This document shows, in pieces, positions 1-5,216 of a stretch of DNA of 7,402 nt (position 1 is the stretch's first letter; each line of letters starts with the position of its first letter). Position numbers and translations under genes: made by a program. The stretch comes from an uncultured Bacteroidales bacterium (GTDB taxonomy: Bacteria; Bacteroidota; Bacteroidia; Bacteroidales; Paludibacteraceae). The stretch spans positions 1-7,402 of the forward strand of contig CAIUKZ010000436.1 in the NCBI GenBank assembly GCA_903899865.1, read 5' to 3'. The notes beneath the pieces are model-generated. The model ran no database searches. It was not told the origin of the DNA and was given only the letters and a program-made list of their open reading frames with translations.

Positions 1-1055
1 GTTGTCCAAAAATCAAGATAAACAAACTTACCCTTAAAATCGCTTAAAGAAACCTCTTTACCATTGACAACCTTGCATGTAAATGGCGGAGCAACATTGC
101 CTGGAGCTAAAGACAACTTCTTTGCATACAATTTTCTCATTTGCTGAGCATACACCGAATCCGTATTGTGCTTTTTAAAATAATCATATTTCTTATTGAA
201 GCCCTTCACACCTCCTTGAGCTAAATCGGAATAAACTAAATCAAAGAGACAATACTCTTTGATTTTTACACTTTTGTACTTTTCTATAATTTTACTTGTC
301 TCATCGAAATATGCTTCATCCGATTGTCGCTTTATTGAGTCTAGTTTGTTAACAGCATTCATTGTAGAACAGCCTAAGTAGTAATATAAAAAAAATCTAT
401 ACTCTCGACTATCAAGAAATTTTTCATTTTCAATTGTCATTCCCTTTGTAAAACTAGAGTAAGTTGTATCTTTTATTTCTTCTTTTAAACCGCACACCAG
501 TTTTTCTTCTGCACACTGATAATCCAAACTACCTTTTACATATTCTTCAAACGAAGAATCCACTTTATTTATTGCTATTTGTTGATCAAGAAATTTCTTA
601 TCTTCAGAGAATGTGGAATCGAGAAAATGTGGAGCAACATGGGCTGGTAGCGAACGTAATGTATGTAGTCTATTCCAAAAACGCTGATTCAGAGAATCCA
701 AGATCACATTTTCCGTTGCAAGATCACCACCAAATTTAAATTCTCCGTCGCCTTTTGATAAATCAAAATTCAGAATCAATAACTTACCAGGCACTAAAAA
801 TAATGGCTTGTAAAATCGACCAATATCAATATGCTTCACACAGGGATAATCAATCATTATTGATGCTGAAAACTTTCCACTTATTACATTAACAGTATCC
901 ATACTTAATCCAAGAGACTTATTATCAATCAAAAATGATTGATTGTCGTAATTCTTAATTTCCCCAGACAAGGTGGCAAATTTGTTTTGGGCGTTAGAAG
1001 CTAGGGTTAGTAAGCATACTAGCGCAAGTGTAATTTTCTTTTTCAATTTGATCAT
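1..1055 (-). CDS. TlpA/AhpC-TSA-like thioredoxin-family protein, C-terminus cut by window edge
   Basis: An open frame of 351 codons plus 2 nt runs without a stop from ATG at 1055 to the left edge, so the gene is partial at its 3' end. Residues 1-22 form a signal peptide (MIKLKKK, then a hydrophobic stretch ending SNAQ), so the product is exported. Residues ~28-105 (LSGEIKNYD..., DTVNVISGKF, FLVPGKLL) resemble the beta-rich N-terminal domain (DUF4369-like) that precedes thioredoxin domains in many Bacteroidetes proteins. A charged, probably helical linker fills ~110-310. From ~315 the start of a TlpA-like fold is clear: LAPGNVAPPFTC, then GKEVSLSDFKGKFVYLDFW. The sequence ends just where a WCxxC motif is expected, so redox activity cannot be confirmed. 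The family acts in periplasmic thiol-disulfide exchange; the substrate is unknown. Fold assignment is firm, function is inferred. Confidence 0.88.
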   Translation of the reverse strand, partial: MIKLKKKITLALVCLLTLASNAQNKFATLSGEIKNYDNQSFLIDNKSLGLSMDTVNVISGKFSASIMIDYPCVKHIDIGRFYKPLFLVPGKLLILNFDLSKGDGEFKFGGDLATENVILDSLNQRFWNRLHTLRSLPAHVAPHFLDSTFSEDKKFLDQQIAINKVDSSFEEYVKGSLDYQCAEEKLVCGLKEEIKDTTYSSFTKGMTIENEKFLDSREYRFFLYYYLGCSTMNAVNKLDSIKRQSDEAYFDETSKIIEKYKSVKIKEYCLFDLVYSDLAQGGVKGFNKKYDYFKKHNTDSVYAQQMRKLYAKKLSLAPGNVAPPFTCKVVNGKEVSLSDFKGKFVYLDFWT

Positions 1056-1083
1056 TATTGTAATATTTAGATGTGTATTGTAT

Positions 1084-1115
1084 CAATCCTAAAAAAAGCA
1101 CACAGTTAATTCAAA
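1084..1115 (-). promoter_or_regulatory. Possible Bacteroidetes-type promoter of the thioredoxin-family gene
   Basis: On the minus strand, TTTG (1115-1112) is followed after 20 nt by TAGGATTG (1091-1084). This is one mismatch from the TAnnTTTG -7 box used by Bacteroidetes primary sigma factor, at normal spacing from a TTTG -33 box. It would start transcription about 20 nt before the ATG at 1055. Assigned by eye. Confidence 0.4.
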
Positions 1116-1335
1116 CAACTAAAAAAGTAAAATATTAACAATCAAACAATAAAAGTACGAATATTTATGTATTAAATGACAAAGTTAAGGCATTAATTAA
1201 ACAACATTAACTGACTAGTTTTGGGTATTACTCGTGGGAAGAAGAAACATTACAGAGTTTATTATGAACAAATTAAATGGAAAGCCCAAAAATCACAACA
1301 GAAGAACGTTAAAAAATGAATAATGTTGTTCGAAA
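1116..1335. other. Intergenic stretch without recognisable features
   Basis: AT-rich sequence between the thioredoxin-family gene and the inverted-repeat element. A short frame (about 1220-1316) reading GITRGKKKHYRVYYEQIKW ends at TGA and has no start. I cannot tie it to any family, and it may be chance or a gene remnant. Confidence 0.4.
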
Positions 1336-1652
1336 TTTATCGGGGCTATGTCGTTTTGTGTGAGTAAATTTTATCAAGTATGTCATAGGGGCGTTAGCCC
1401 TACCATCTTAGTAGTAGAAGTTCAGAGTGCCCTATAGGAGCGTTAGCTCTGAAATCTCAATCTAATTGGCAATGCCAATGTCATGATATTTAGACAAATA
1501 ACACTGCAAAAATAACGAAGATATGGTTTGATTTAGATATCAGGACTACGTCCCTAATGTATTTTTATGTAATGTCATTTTCTACGAAGATGTTATGGCT
1601 AACGCCCCTGTGTACTTGATTACCCACACGAATCGACATAGATCCAATTTAT
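1336..1652. repeat. Inverted-repeat element with REP-like small palindromes, non-coding
   Basis: The left arm (about 1336-1413) and the reverse complement of the right arm (about 1582-1652) align over 70-80 bases with small gaps. They share CTATGTCG, GTGTG-GTA, ATCAAGTA, AGGGGCGTTAGCC and CATCTT-GTAG. Between the arms and within them lie very short hairpins: GGGC-GTTA-GCCC (1389-1400), GAGC-GTTA-GCTC (1438-1449), ATTGGC-AAT-GCCAAT (1465-1479), GGAC-TAC-GTCC (1543-1553) and GGC-TAAC-GCC (1597-1606). No transposase frame is present inside. It could be a non-autonomous, MITE-like element or a cluster of REP sequences mobilised in trans by an IS200-like enzyme. The identity of the family is not known to me. 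Confidence 0.6.
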
Positions 1653-1739
1653 CCCGCAATAAACGGTAGCCCATTCTGAGAAAATCAAAAACAAAAGGGC
1701 TTTTGCCAAATATAGAATTCACGAAAACAAAAAAACCCG

Positions 1740-1822
1740 ACTATATCTCTGTACTCGTGGATTAAAATTGGCGGATATCGGATTTTATCCCGTCTTAACG
1801 GGACTCACATTTTTACGCAGTT
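1740..1822 (-). repeat. 5S rDNA-related repeat, copy 1 (3' part of 5S plus terminator-like sequence)
   Basis: On the plus strand this stretch parallels the real 5S gene's 3' end and terminator: a run of A, a stem-like region with ATCTCTGTA, then TTAAAATTGGCGG and TTTTTACGCAGT, as at 1873-1950. Between GGCGG and ACGCAGT it carries an extra block (about 1774-1805) with the hairpin TCCCGT-CTTA-ACGGGA (1788-1803). The block is absent from the real 5S but nearly identical in the copy at 2189-2252. Only the 3' half of a 5S-like sequence is recognisable; beyond 1822 similarity ends. It is not a functional rRNA gene. Confidence 0.6.
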
Positions 1823-1871
1823 GCATGGACACATAATCCTTCCTACTCATCTGTATCGTATAAATGAGCAA

Positions 1872-1909
1872 TAAAAAAAGCCCCAACTACATTTCTGTAA
1901 TTGGGGCTT
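1872..1909 (-). terminator. Rho-independent terminator of the 5S rRNA gene
   Basis: Read on the minus strand, AAGCCCCAATTAC pairs with GTAGTTGGGGCTT (13 bp with one mismatch) around an AGAAAT loop. A run of seven T follows (complement of 1873-1879). It lies 4-5 nt after the 5S 3' end, the usual position for the end of an rRNA operon. Confidence 0.85.
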
Positions 1910-1913
1910 AAAA

Positions 1914-2021
<108 letters not shown>

Positions 2022-2136
2022 AATCTTTCAGTGTAGTTCTATTCAGTTGAATAGAGTCTACTACCGTATTAGGTATTTGACATTGGAAAGAGAGAATCAG
2101 CATTTCATAAATTAAAACCATACCATAAGGTACAAA
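2022..2136 (-). other. 23S-5S internal transcribed spacer
   Basis: This AT-rich stretch between the 23S tail and the 5S gene has spacer character. A near-perfect palindrome, TCTATTCA-GT-TGAATAGA (2038-2055), lies just upstream of 5S and could be a processing stem. The short protein frame read here on the minus strand runs on into the 5S gene and is not a gene. Confidence 0.65.
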
Positions 2137-2169
2137 AACAGCTATCGGGCAATTAGTATTACTCGGCTC
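2137..2169 (-). rRNA. 23S rRNA, 3'-terminal fragment only
   Basis: The minus strand reads GAGCCGAGTAATACTAATTG followed by CCCGATAGCTG, which matches my recollection of the 3' end of Bacteroidetes 23S rRNA. Its position ~115 nt before 5S fits. Going upstream (above 2169) the 23S sequence stops abruptly and becomes a terminator-like sequence attached to the degenerate 5S copy. About 30 nt of some 2,900 remain, so this is a remnant or a recombination/assembly junction. Confidence 0.7.
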
Positions 2170-2290
2170 TACATTTCTGTAATCAGGGCTTAAAATTGGC
2201 GATATCGGATTTTATCCCGTCATAACGGGACTCCCACTATTACGCAGTACCATCCGTTGACAATTTCAAACATTCGGTTCGAAGTGCAAA
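2165..2290 (-). pseudogene. Degenerate 5S rRNA-like copy (repeat copy 3) with broken terminator
   Basis: On the minus strand, CAACGG-ATGGTACTGCGTAA and GTGGGAG match the 3' half of the real 5S at 1914-2021, while the 5' half (about 2260-2290) is only vaguely similar. In place of AGAGTAGATAGCC it has a block with the hairpin TCCCGT-TATG-ACGGGA (2215-2230), shared almost base for base with copy 1 near 1774-1805. CGCCAATTTTAAGCCC, ATTACAGAAATGTAG then follows, as in the real terminator. The right arm of that hairpin is lost and the 23S tail begins instead. It cannot fold as normal 5S at helix I. It may be a decayed 5S gene or a dispersed repeat built from 5S. Confidence 0.6.
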
Positions 2291-2310
2291 GTGTTATGTT
2301 TGTGAACAAT

Positions 2311-2376
2311 CGAGTAGGTAGGGGGATTACTCCCCCGCCCTCTCACACCACCGTGCATGCTCTCGCACACGGCGGT
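2311..2376 (-). ncRNA. Group II intron domains V and VI (catalytic core and branch point)
   Basis: Domain V spans 2376-2347. It has a 9-bp lower stem with one G-U pair, a 2-nt bulge (complement of 2356-2357), a 3-bp upper stem and a GAGA loop, which is the diagnostic 34-nt-type fold. The usual AGC triad near its 5' end appears as CGC or CCG instead. Domain VI has a distal stem GGGGGA/TCCCCC (2336-2331 with 2326-2321) and the bulged A at 2315. Both are intact, so splicing competence is plausible. Confidence 0.85.
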
Positions 2377-2381
2377 TTCTT

Positions 2382-3794
2382 TTAACTGTTTAACTTCTCG
2401 TAATTTAATGTGAGATTGTAAAGACCTATCTCGTCAAACCATTTATTGCTTAGGGCTTGGTGCGCTTGTGGGCAACCCGATTTACGCCAATAACCGACCC
2501 CCGAAAGAGCTAAAATCCAGCTTTGCCATGTGTCAACGCCTCTGCTTTTCAGAAACTGTTGAAGTGTAATTGTCCGTTTACATTGCTTTAATCTGTAGCA
2601 CCGAAGTTTCCTACGAATCCAAGAATCAAGTTTCTGCAATAGACTTTTACACCGTGCATGGTGAAAATAGTTCAGCCAACCGCGCATTACGGGAATGAGG
2701 TCGGCAATTACTTGTTCGAACTTTACGCCTCTGTTACGTTTGGTTATTTGGCGCACTTTTTCTTTAAAGCGGGCAATACTTTTCGTGGCAATGCTTAGGG
2801 TGCCATCCTTTTGGATGGTATAGCCTAAAAATTTGGTTTGATTTGCTGCGCAAACCTGACTCTTATCTTTGTTGACAATTAGCTTCAGTTTGCTTTCGAT
2901 AAAGTTGCTTACAGATTCCATTACTCTCTCGCCTGCCACTTGGCTGCGTACGTAGATGTTGAAATCGTCGGCATAGCGAACAAATTTGTGTCCTCTGTGC
3001 TCCAGTTCTTTGTCTAGTTCATCCAGAACTATGTTAGACAACAGTGGAGATAGGGGGCTACCTTGTGGTGTGCCTTCGGTGCGTTGACTTACAACACCGT
3101 CAACCATAATTCCGCTTTGTAGGTATTTGCGTATCAACCTCAGTAACGTTTTGTCGCCAATGGTAGTTGATAGTCGATACATTAAGCGGTCGTGATTAAC
3201 AACATCGAAGAACGTTTTCAAATCCATATCTACGACGAAGTTTCTTCCTTGTTCCACATATTCGCTACCTTTCTTGAGCGCTTGGTGAGCACTCCGATTG
3301 GGGCGGAATCCGTAGCTATGGTCGGAAAATTTTCGTTCATAAATGGGACTTAATACTTGTGCAATGGCTTGTTGAATTATCCTATCCGTTACCGTTGGGA
3401 TACCAAGTTTGCGTTTACCACCGTTTGGCTTGCGGATTTCGACTTGTTTGACTCCTTGTGGTTGATAAGTGCCGTTATACAATTTGCTCAATAGAATCTC
3501 TCCATTTTCTGCATACCATACGGCAAAATCGACAATCGGCATTTGGTCGATTCCTGCTACGCCTTTGTTCTGCTTTACCTGTTTATAGGCTTGTTTGATA
3601 TTACTGTGACATAATATCGCTCCCATCAAATCGTGGGTTAAGGCTCGTTCTTGTTCGTGTGCTTCTTTTACTTGCAACGCCGTTATTGATAAAGCTCCGT
3701 GTACGACTTCACTCTTGGCAAAAGGGCGTATAACCTCCTGAACTGTGCATTTGAACAGCTCGTATTGGTAAGTTATTTCTTGCTGTTGCGCCAT
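2382..3794 (-). CDS. ltrA: Group II intron-encoded reverse transcriptase/maturase, no endonuclease domain
   Basis: A 470-aa intron-encoded protein that binds the intron RNA, helps it splice, and copies it into DNA at new sites. RT blocks appear in order: a GIDQM region (~81-85), KRKLGIPTVTDRIIQQA (127-143), YGFRPNRS (161-168), VVDMDLKTFFD (187-197, catalytic Asp), GTPQGSPLSPLLSN (241-254), YADD (274-277, catalytic Asp pair) and KFLGY (321-325). The maturase (X/GIIM) domain follows, with RGWLNYF at 371-377 and a basic helix WIRRKLRCYRLKQCKR. The last ~70 residues lack an HNH endonuclease with paired Cys, so mobility would need another primer source such as replication-fork DNA. The ATG at 3794 is preceded in frame by a TAG 18 nt upstream, so it is the first usable ATG. 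It is intact, with all motifs present, and lies in intron domain IV. Retron or phage-defence RT identity is ruled out by domain X and the adjoining domain V. Confidence 0.95.
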   Translation of the reverse strand: MAQQQEITYQYELFKCTVQEVIRPFAKSEVVHGALSITALQVKEAHEQERALTHDLMGAILCHSNIKQAYKQVKQNKGVAGIDQMPIVDFAVWYAENGEILLSKLYNGTYQPQGVKQVEIRKPNGGKRKLGIPTVTDRIIQQAIAQVLSPIYERKFSDHSYGFRPNRSAHQALKKGSEYVEQGRNFVVDMDLKTFFDVVNHDRLMYRLSTTIGDKTLLRLIRKYLQSGIMVDGVVSQRTEGTPQGSPLSPLLSNIVLDELDKELEHRGHKFVRYADDFNIYVRSQVAGERVMESVSNFIESKLKLIVNKDKSQVCAANQTKFLGYTIQKDGTLSIATKSIARFKEKVRQITKRNRGVKFEQVIADLIPVMRGWLNYFHHARCKSLLQKLDSWIRRKLRCYRLKQCKRTITLQQFLKSRGVDTWQSWILALSGVGYWRKSGCPQAHQALSNKWFDEIGLYNLTLNYEKLNS

Positions 3795-4177
3795 AAAGCA
3801 AATTTTGAACTAACTGCTCCTTAAATTAAAAGATTCAGACCTTCTTCTGTGGTGTTCCCACACAAAATACTATGTCCTCTGCTGACTTCTTACAGAACAT
3901 AAAGAGTTATCACTAAATCTTTTGCACTGTTGGTGCATCCTGCAAGACCTCTCGGGATAAGATACTAAACTTTCTCTGCGTTCTGCCTGATTTACTCATT
4001 TGAGTTACGGTTGAATTTTGGGCGTTCCCAATCCATTGCTCGGTTGCCCTCTCAAAATGAGCCTTATATCAGATTTCTGTTCGTCAAAACGTCAGATTTG
4101 CTAATGACTTCTTTCAGATTTGCAGTCGCCCACAACACCCTTGTCAATCGCTAATGTTTCCTATCAACTCGGCACAT

Positions 4178-4196
4178 ACAGGAACTTGCATCCTGT
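4178..4196 (-). repeat. Perfect hairpin abutting the intron 5' splice site
   Basis: ACAGGA-TGCAAGT-TCCTGT on the minus strand forms a 6-bp stem with a 7-nt loop, ending 2 nt before the proposed first intron base (4175). Some bacterial group II introns use stem-loop DNA as an insertion target, so this may be the recognised site. That role is inferred. Confidence 0.5.
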
Positions 4197-4222
4197 CAGT
4201 TTAATACCATGCCCGACATACC

Positions 4223-4260
4223 AAAAAAGACCTTGAACAAATTGTTCAAGGTCTTTTTTT
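4223..4260 (-). terminator. Strong, symmetrical rho-independent terminator of the cold-shock gene
   Basis: Two perfectly complementary 18-base arms (4223-4240 and 4242-4259) contain GACCTTGAACAA and its complement, flanked by A6 on one side and T7 on the other. The structure is therefore potentially bidirectional. It begins ~24 nt after the csp stop codon and would insulate csp from the intron downstream. Confidence 0.92.
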
Positions 4261-4283
4261 GTTATAAACGTTATAATTGTCAA

Positions 4284-4475
4284 CTATGCTAGTTTTACAT
4301 TTACTGCATTTATTCCTTTTCTACCCTCTTCAAGGTCAAAAGTTACTTCGTCGTTTTCTTTGATTCTTTCTTTACAACCATTTACGTGTACGAAATACTC
4401 TTTTGTAGATTCTGAGTCTTTAATGAAACCAAAGCCTTTTGATTCATTGAAAAATTTAACTGTTCCTTTATTCAT
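4284..4475 (-). CDS. csp: Cold-shock-domain (CspA-family) nucleic-acid-binding protein
   Basis: A 63-residue protein that is essentially a single cold-shock domain, a five-stranded beta barrel binding single-stranded RNA/DNA and acting as an RNA chaperone in the cytoplasm. RNP1 is KGFGFIK (13-19) and RNP2 is YFVHVN (27-32). The strand-1 aromatic pair is FF (8-9) rather than the WF of E. coli CspA, and the C-terminal GINAVNVKLA matches the family's closing strand. The length is slightly under the usual 65-70. No obvious Shine-Dalgarno sequence precedes ATG 4475, only an A-rich stretch (AAAACAAA), as is common in Bacteroidetes. It is transcribed alone, divergent from the yjbQ-like gene, and ends in its own terminator. 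Whether it is truly cold-induced cannot be judged here. Confidence 0.95.
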   Translation of the reverse strand: MNKGTVKFFNESKGFGFIKDSESTKEYFVHVNGCKERIKENDEVTFDLEEGRKGINAVNVKLA

Positions 4476-4499
4476 TTTGTTTTATAATTAATTATGAGT

Positions 4500-4507
4500 G
4501 CAAGATA
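4500..4507 (-). promoter_or_regulatory. Possible -7 box for csp
   Basis: The minus strand reads TATCTTGC, one T short of the TATCTTTGC form of the Bacteroidetes TAnnTTTG box, about 25 nt before the csp start codon. No convincing TTTG lies at the -33 position, so this is weak. Confidence 0.3.
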
Positions 4508-4628
4508 CGGATAATTATCAATAAATAAAGAATTTATGCGAAAAATTTGATAATAGATAATTGAAATAATCTCTTCTCGAAATATAATCACTTATATAAC
4601 AAACAATTAACTTCCAAAATAAATTTCT

Positions 4629-4636
4629 TATATTTG
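4629..4636 (+). promoter_or_regulatory. TAnnTTTG box upstream of the yjbQ-like gene
   Basis: TATATTTG fits the Bacteroidetes -7 consensus exactly and lies 46 nt before ATG 4682. A clear -33 TTTG is missing in the AT-rich sequence before it. The rest of the 206-nt divergent region (4476-4681) shows nothing further. Confidence 0.4.
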
Positions 4637-4681
4637 ATGAATTTAATTATCTTCATCCCATTAAGCTGACTAATCTTAAAT

Positions 4682-5092
4682 ATGATTTCTCAAATCCAGT
4701 TTTATCTACAGCCCAAAACTAGAGGGTTTCATCTTATTACAGACGAAATTGTTCGAAATTAGCCCACACTTCCACAAGTAGGACTAATTAATTTCTTTCT
4801 ACAGCACACATCGGCAGCGCTCACTATCAACGAAAATGCAGATCCTGATGTTCAAACCGACATGGGCAGTATTTTTGATCGGTTGGTAAAAGAAAGAGAA
4901 CCTTACTACGAACACACTTTTGAAGGCACAGATGATATGCCAGCTCATGCCAAATCAACAATCGCAGGAGTAAGTCTGACTATTCCAATCACCAACGGCA
5001 GACTTAACATGGGCACATGGCAAGGCATTTACCTCTGCGAATTTCGCAATCATGGCGGGCGGCGAAAAGTGGTGGCTACGATTATTGGGTAG
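4682..5092 (+). pseudogene. yjbQ: YjbQ/UPF0047-family gene interrupted by one in-frame amber codon
   Basis: The frame from ATG 4682 to TAG 5092 is 136 codons, the normal length for this family (~135-140 aa; E. coli YjbQ has weak thiamine-phosphate synthase activity, physiological role unclear). It reads MISQIQFYLQPKTRGFHLIT, then DEIVRN, a TAG at codon 27 (4760-4762), and resumes in the same frame with PTLPQVGLINFFLQHTSAAL. Family hallmarks follow intact: LTINENADPDVQTDM (~50-64), EPYYEHTFEGTDDMPAHAKS (~72-91), ITNGRLNMGTWQGIYLCEFR (~100-119) and NHGG. There is no frameshift. A TTG to TAG change would give RNLPTLPQV, a plausible ancestral reading. Translation restarting at ATG 4862 would give only the last 76 residues and lose the HTSA region. 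Thus it is either a very young pseudogene, a gene with readthrough, or a sequencing error. Confidence 0.88.
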
Positions 5093-5184
5093 ATTCTCAT
5101 TCCCTAAAAGACCTTGGAATAAGATGCACTCCCTAATTCTGAGTAAGACTCCAAACAAGCTGTTTTAAAACAAGATAATTTGAT

Positions 5185-5192
5185 TATCTTTG
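5185..5192 (+). promoter_or_regulatory. Promoter -7 box of proS
   Basis: TATCTTTG matches the Bacteroidetes TAnnTTTG consensus exactly, 24 nt before ATG 5217. The region about 20 nt upstream (CTGTTTT) is only a poor -33 element. It suggests proS has its own promoter in the 124-nt gap after the yjbQ-like gene and does not depend on it. Confidence 0.55.
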
Positions 5193-5216
5193 TTCCTCCA
5201 AAAAATGTAGAATACA

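Larger units (their letters stand above)
2309..4175 (-). mobile_element. Group II intron, apparently full length (~1.87 kb)
   Basis: A self-splicing retroelement that inserts by reverse splicing and reverse transcription. The 3' end is well defined. Domain V (2376-2347) folds as ACCGCCGTG / CACGGTGGT with a GAGA tetraloop on a 3-bp stem and a 2-nt TG bulge. Domain VI (2344-2309) pairs GAGAGG with CCT-A-CTC, leaving a single bulged A (complement of 2315) 7 nt before the 3' end CGAT, the expected branch point. The 5' end is placed at 4175, where GTGCC approximates the GTGYG consensus. The ~380 nt before the protein gene carry group II domain I-like text, for example GAGAGGGCAACCGAGCAATG. The protein gene is in the domain IV position. 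The 5' boundary is less sure than the 3' one, and I have not assigned the structural class. Confidence 0.82.

Noticed and set aside
464..739. A 91-codon plus-strand frame
   Set aside because: It lies wholly antisense to the thioredoxin-family gene, whose minus-strand frame has a signal peptide and a recognisable domain.
1220..1316. A remnant coding segment (GITRGKKKHYRVYYEQIKW)
   Set aside because: It has no start codon, is bounded closely by stops, and matches no family I recognise; chance is as likely.
1389..1606. A CRISPR array
   Set aside because: The short palindromes differ in sequence and spacing; there is no constant direct repeat of 20 bases or more with regular spacers, and no cas gene.
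2382..3794. A retron, diversity-generating or phage-defence reverse transcriptase
   Set aside because: The protein has a maturase domain after the RT, and domain V/VI RNA structures with a bulged branch A follow directly, which identifies a group II intron.
4862..5092. A 76-codon gene starting at ATG 4862
   Set aside because: It is the in-frame C-terminal half of the yjbQ-family gene beginning at 4682; conserved family sequence continues upstream of this ATG up to and beyond the amber codon.
4955..5158. A 67-codon minus-strand frame
   Set aside because: It is a shadow of the yjbQ-family coding sequence with no recognisable motif.
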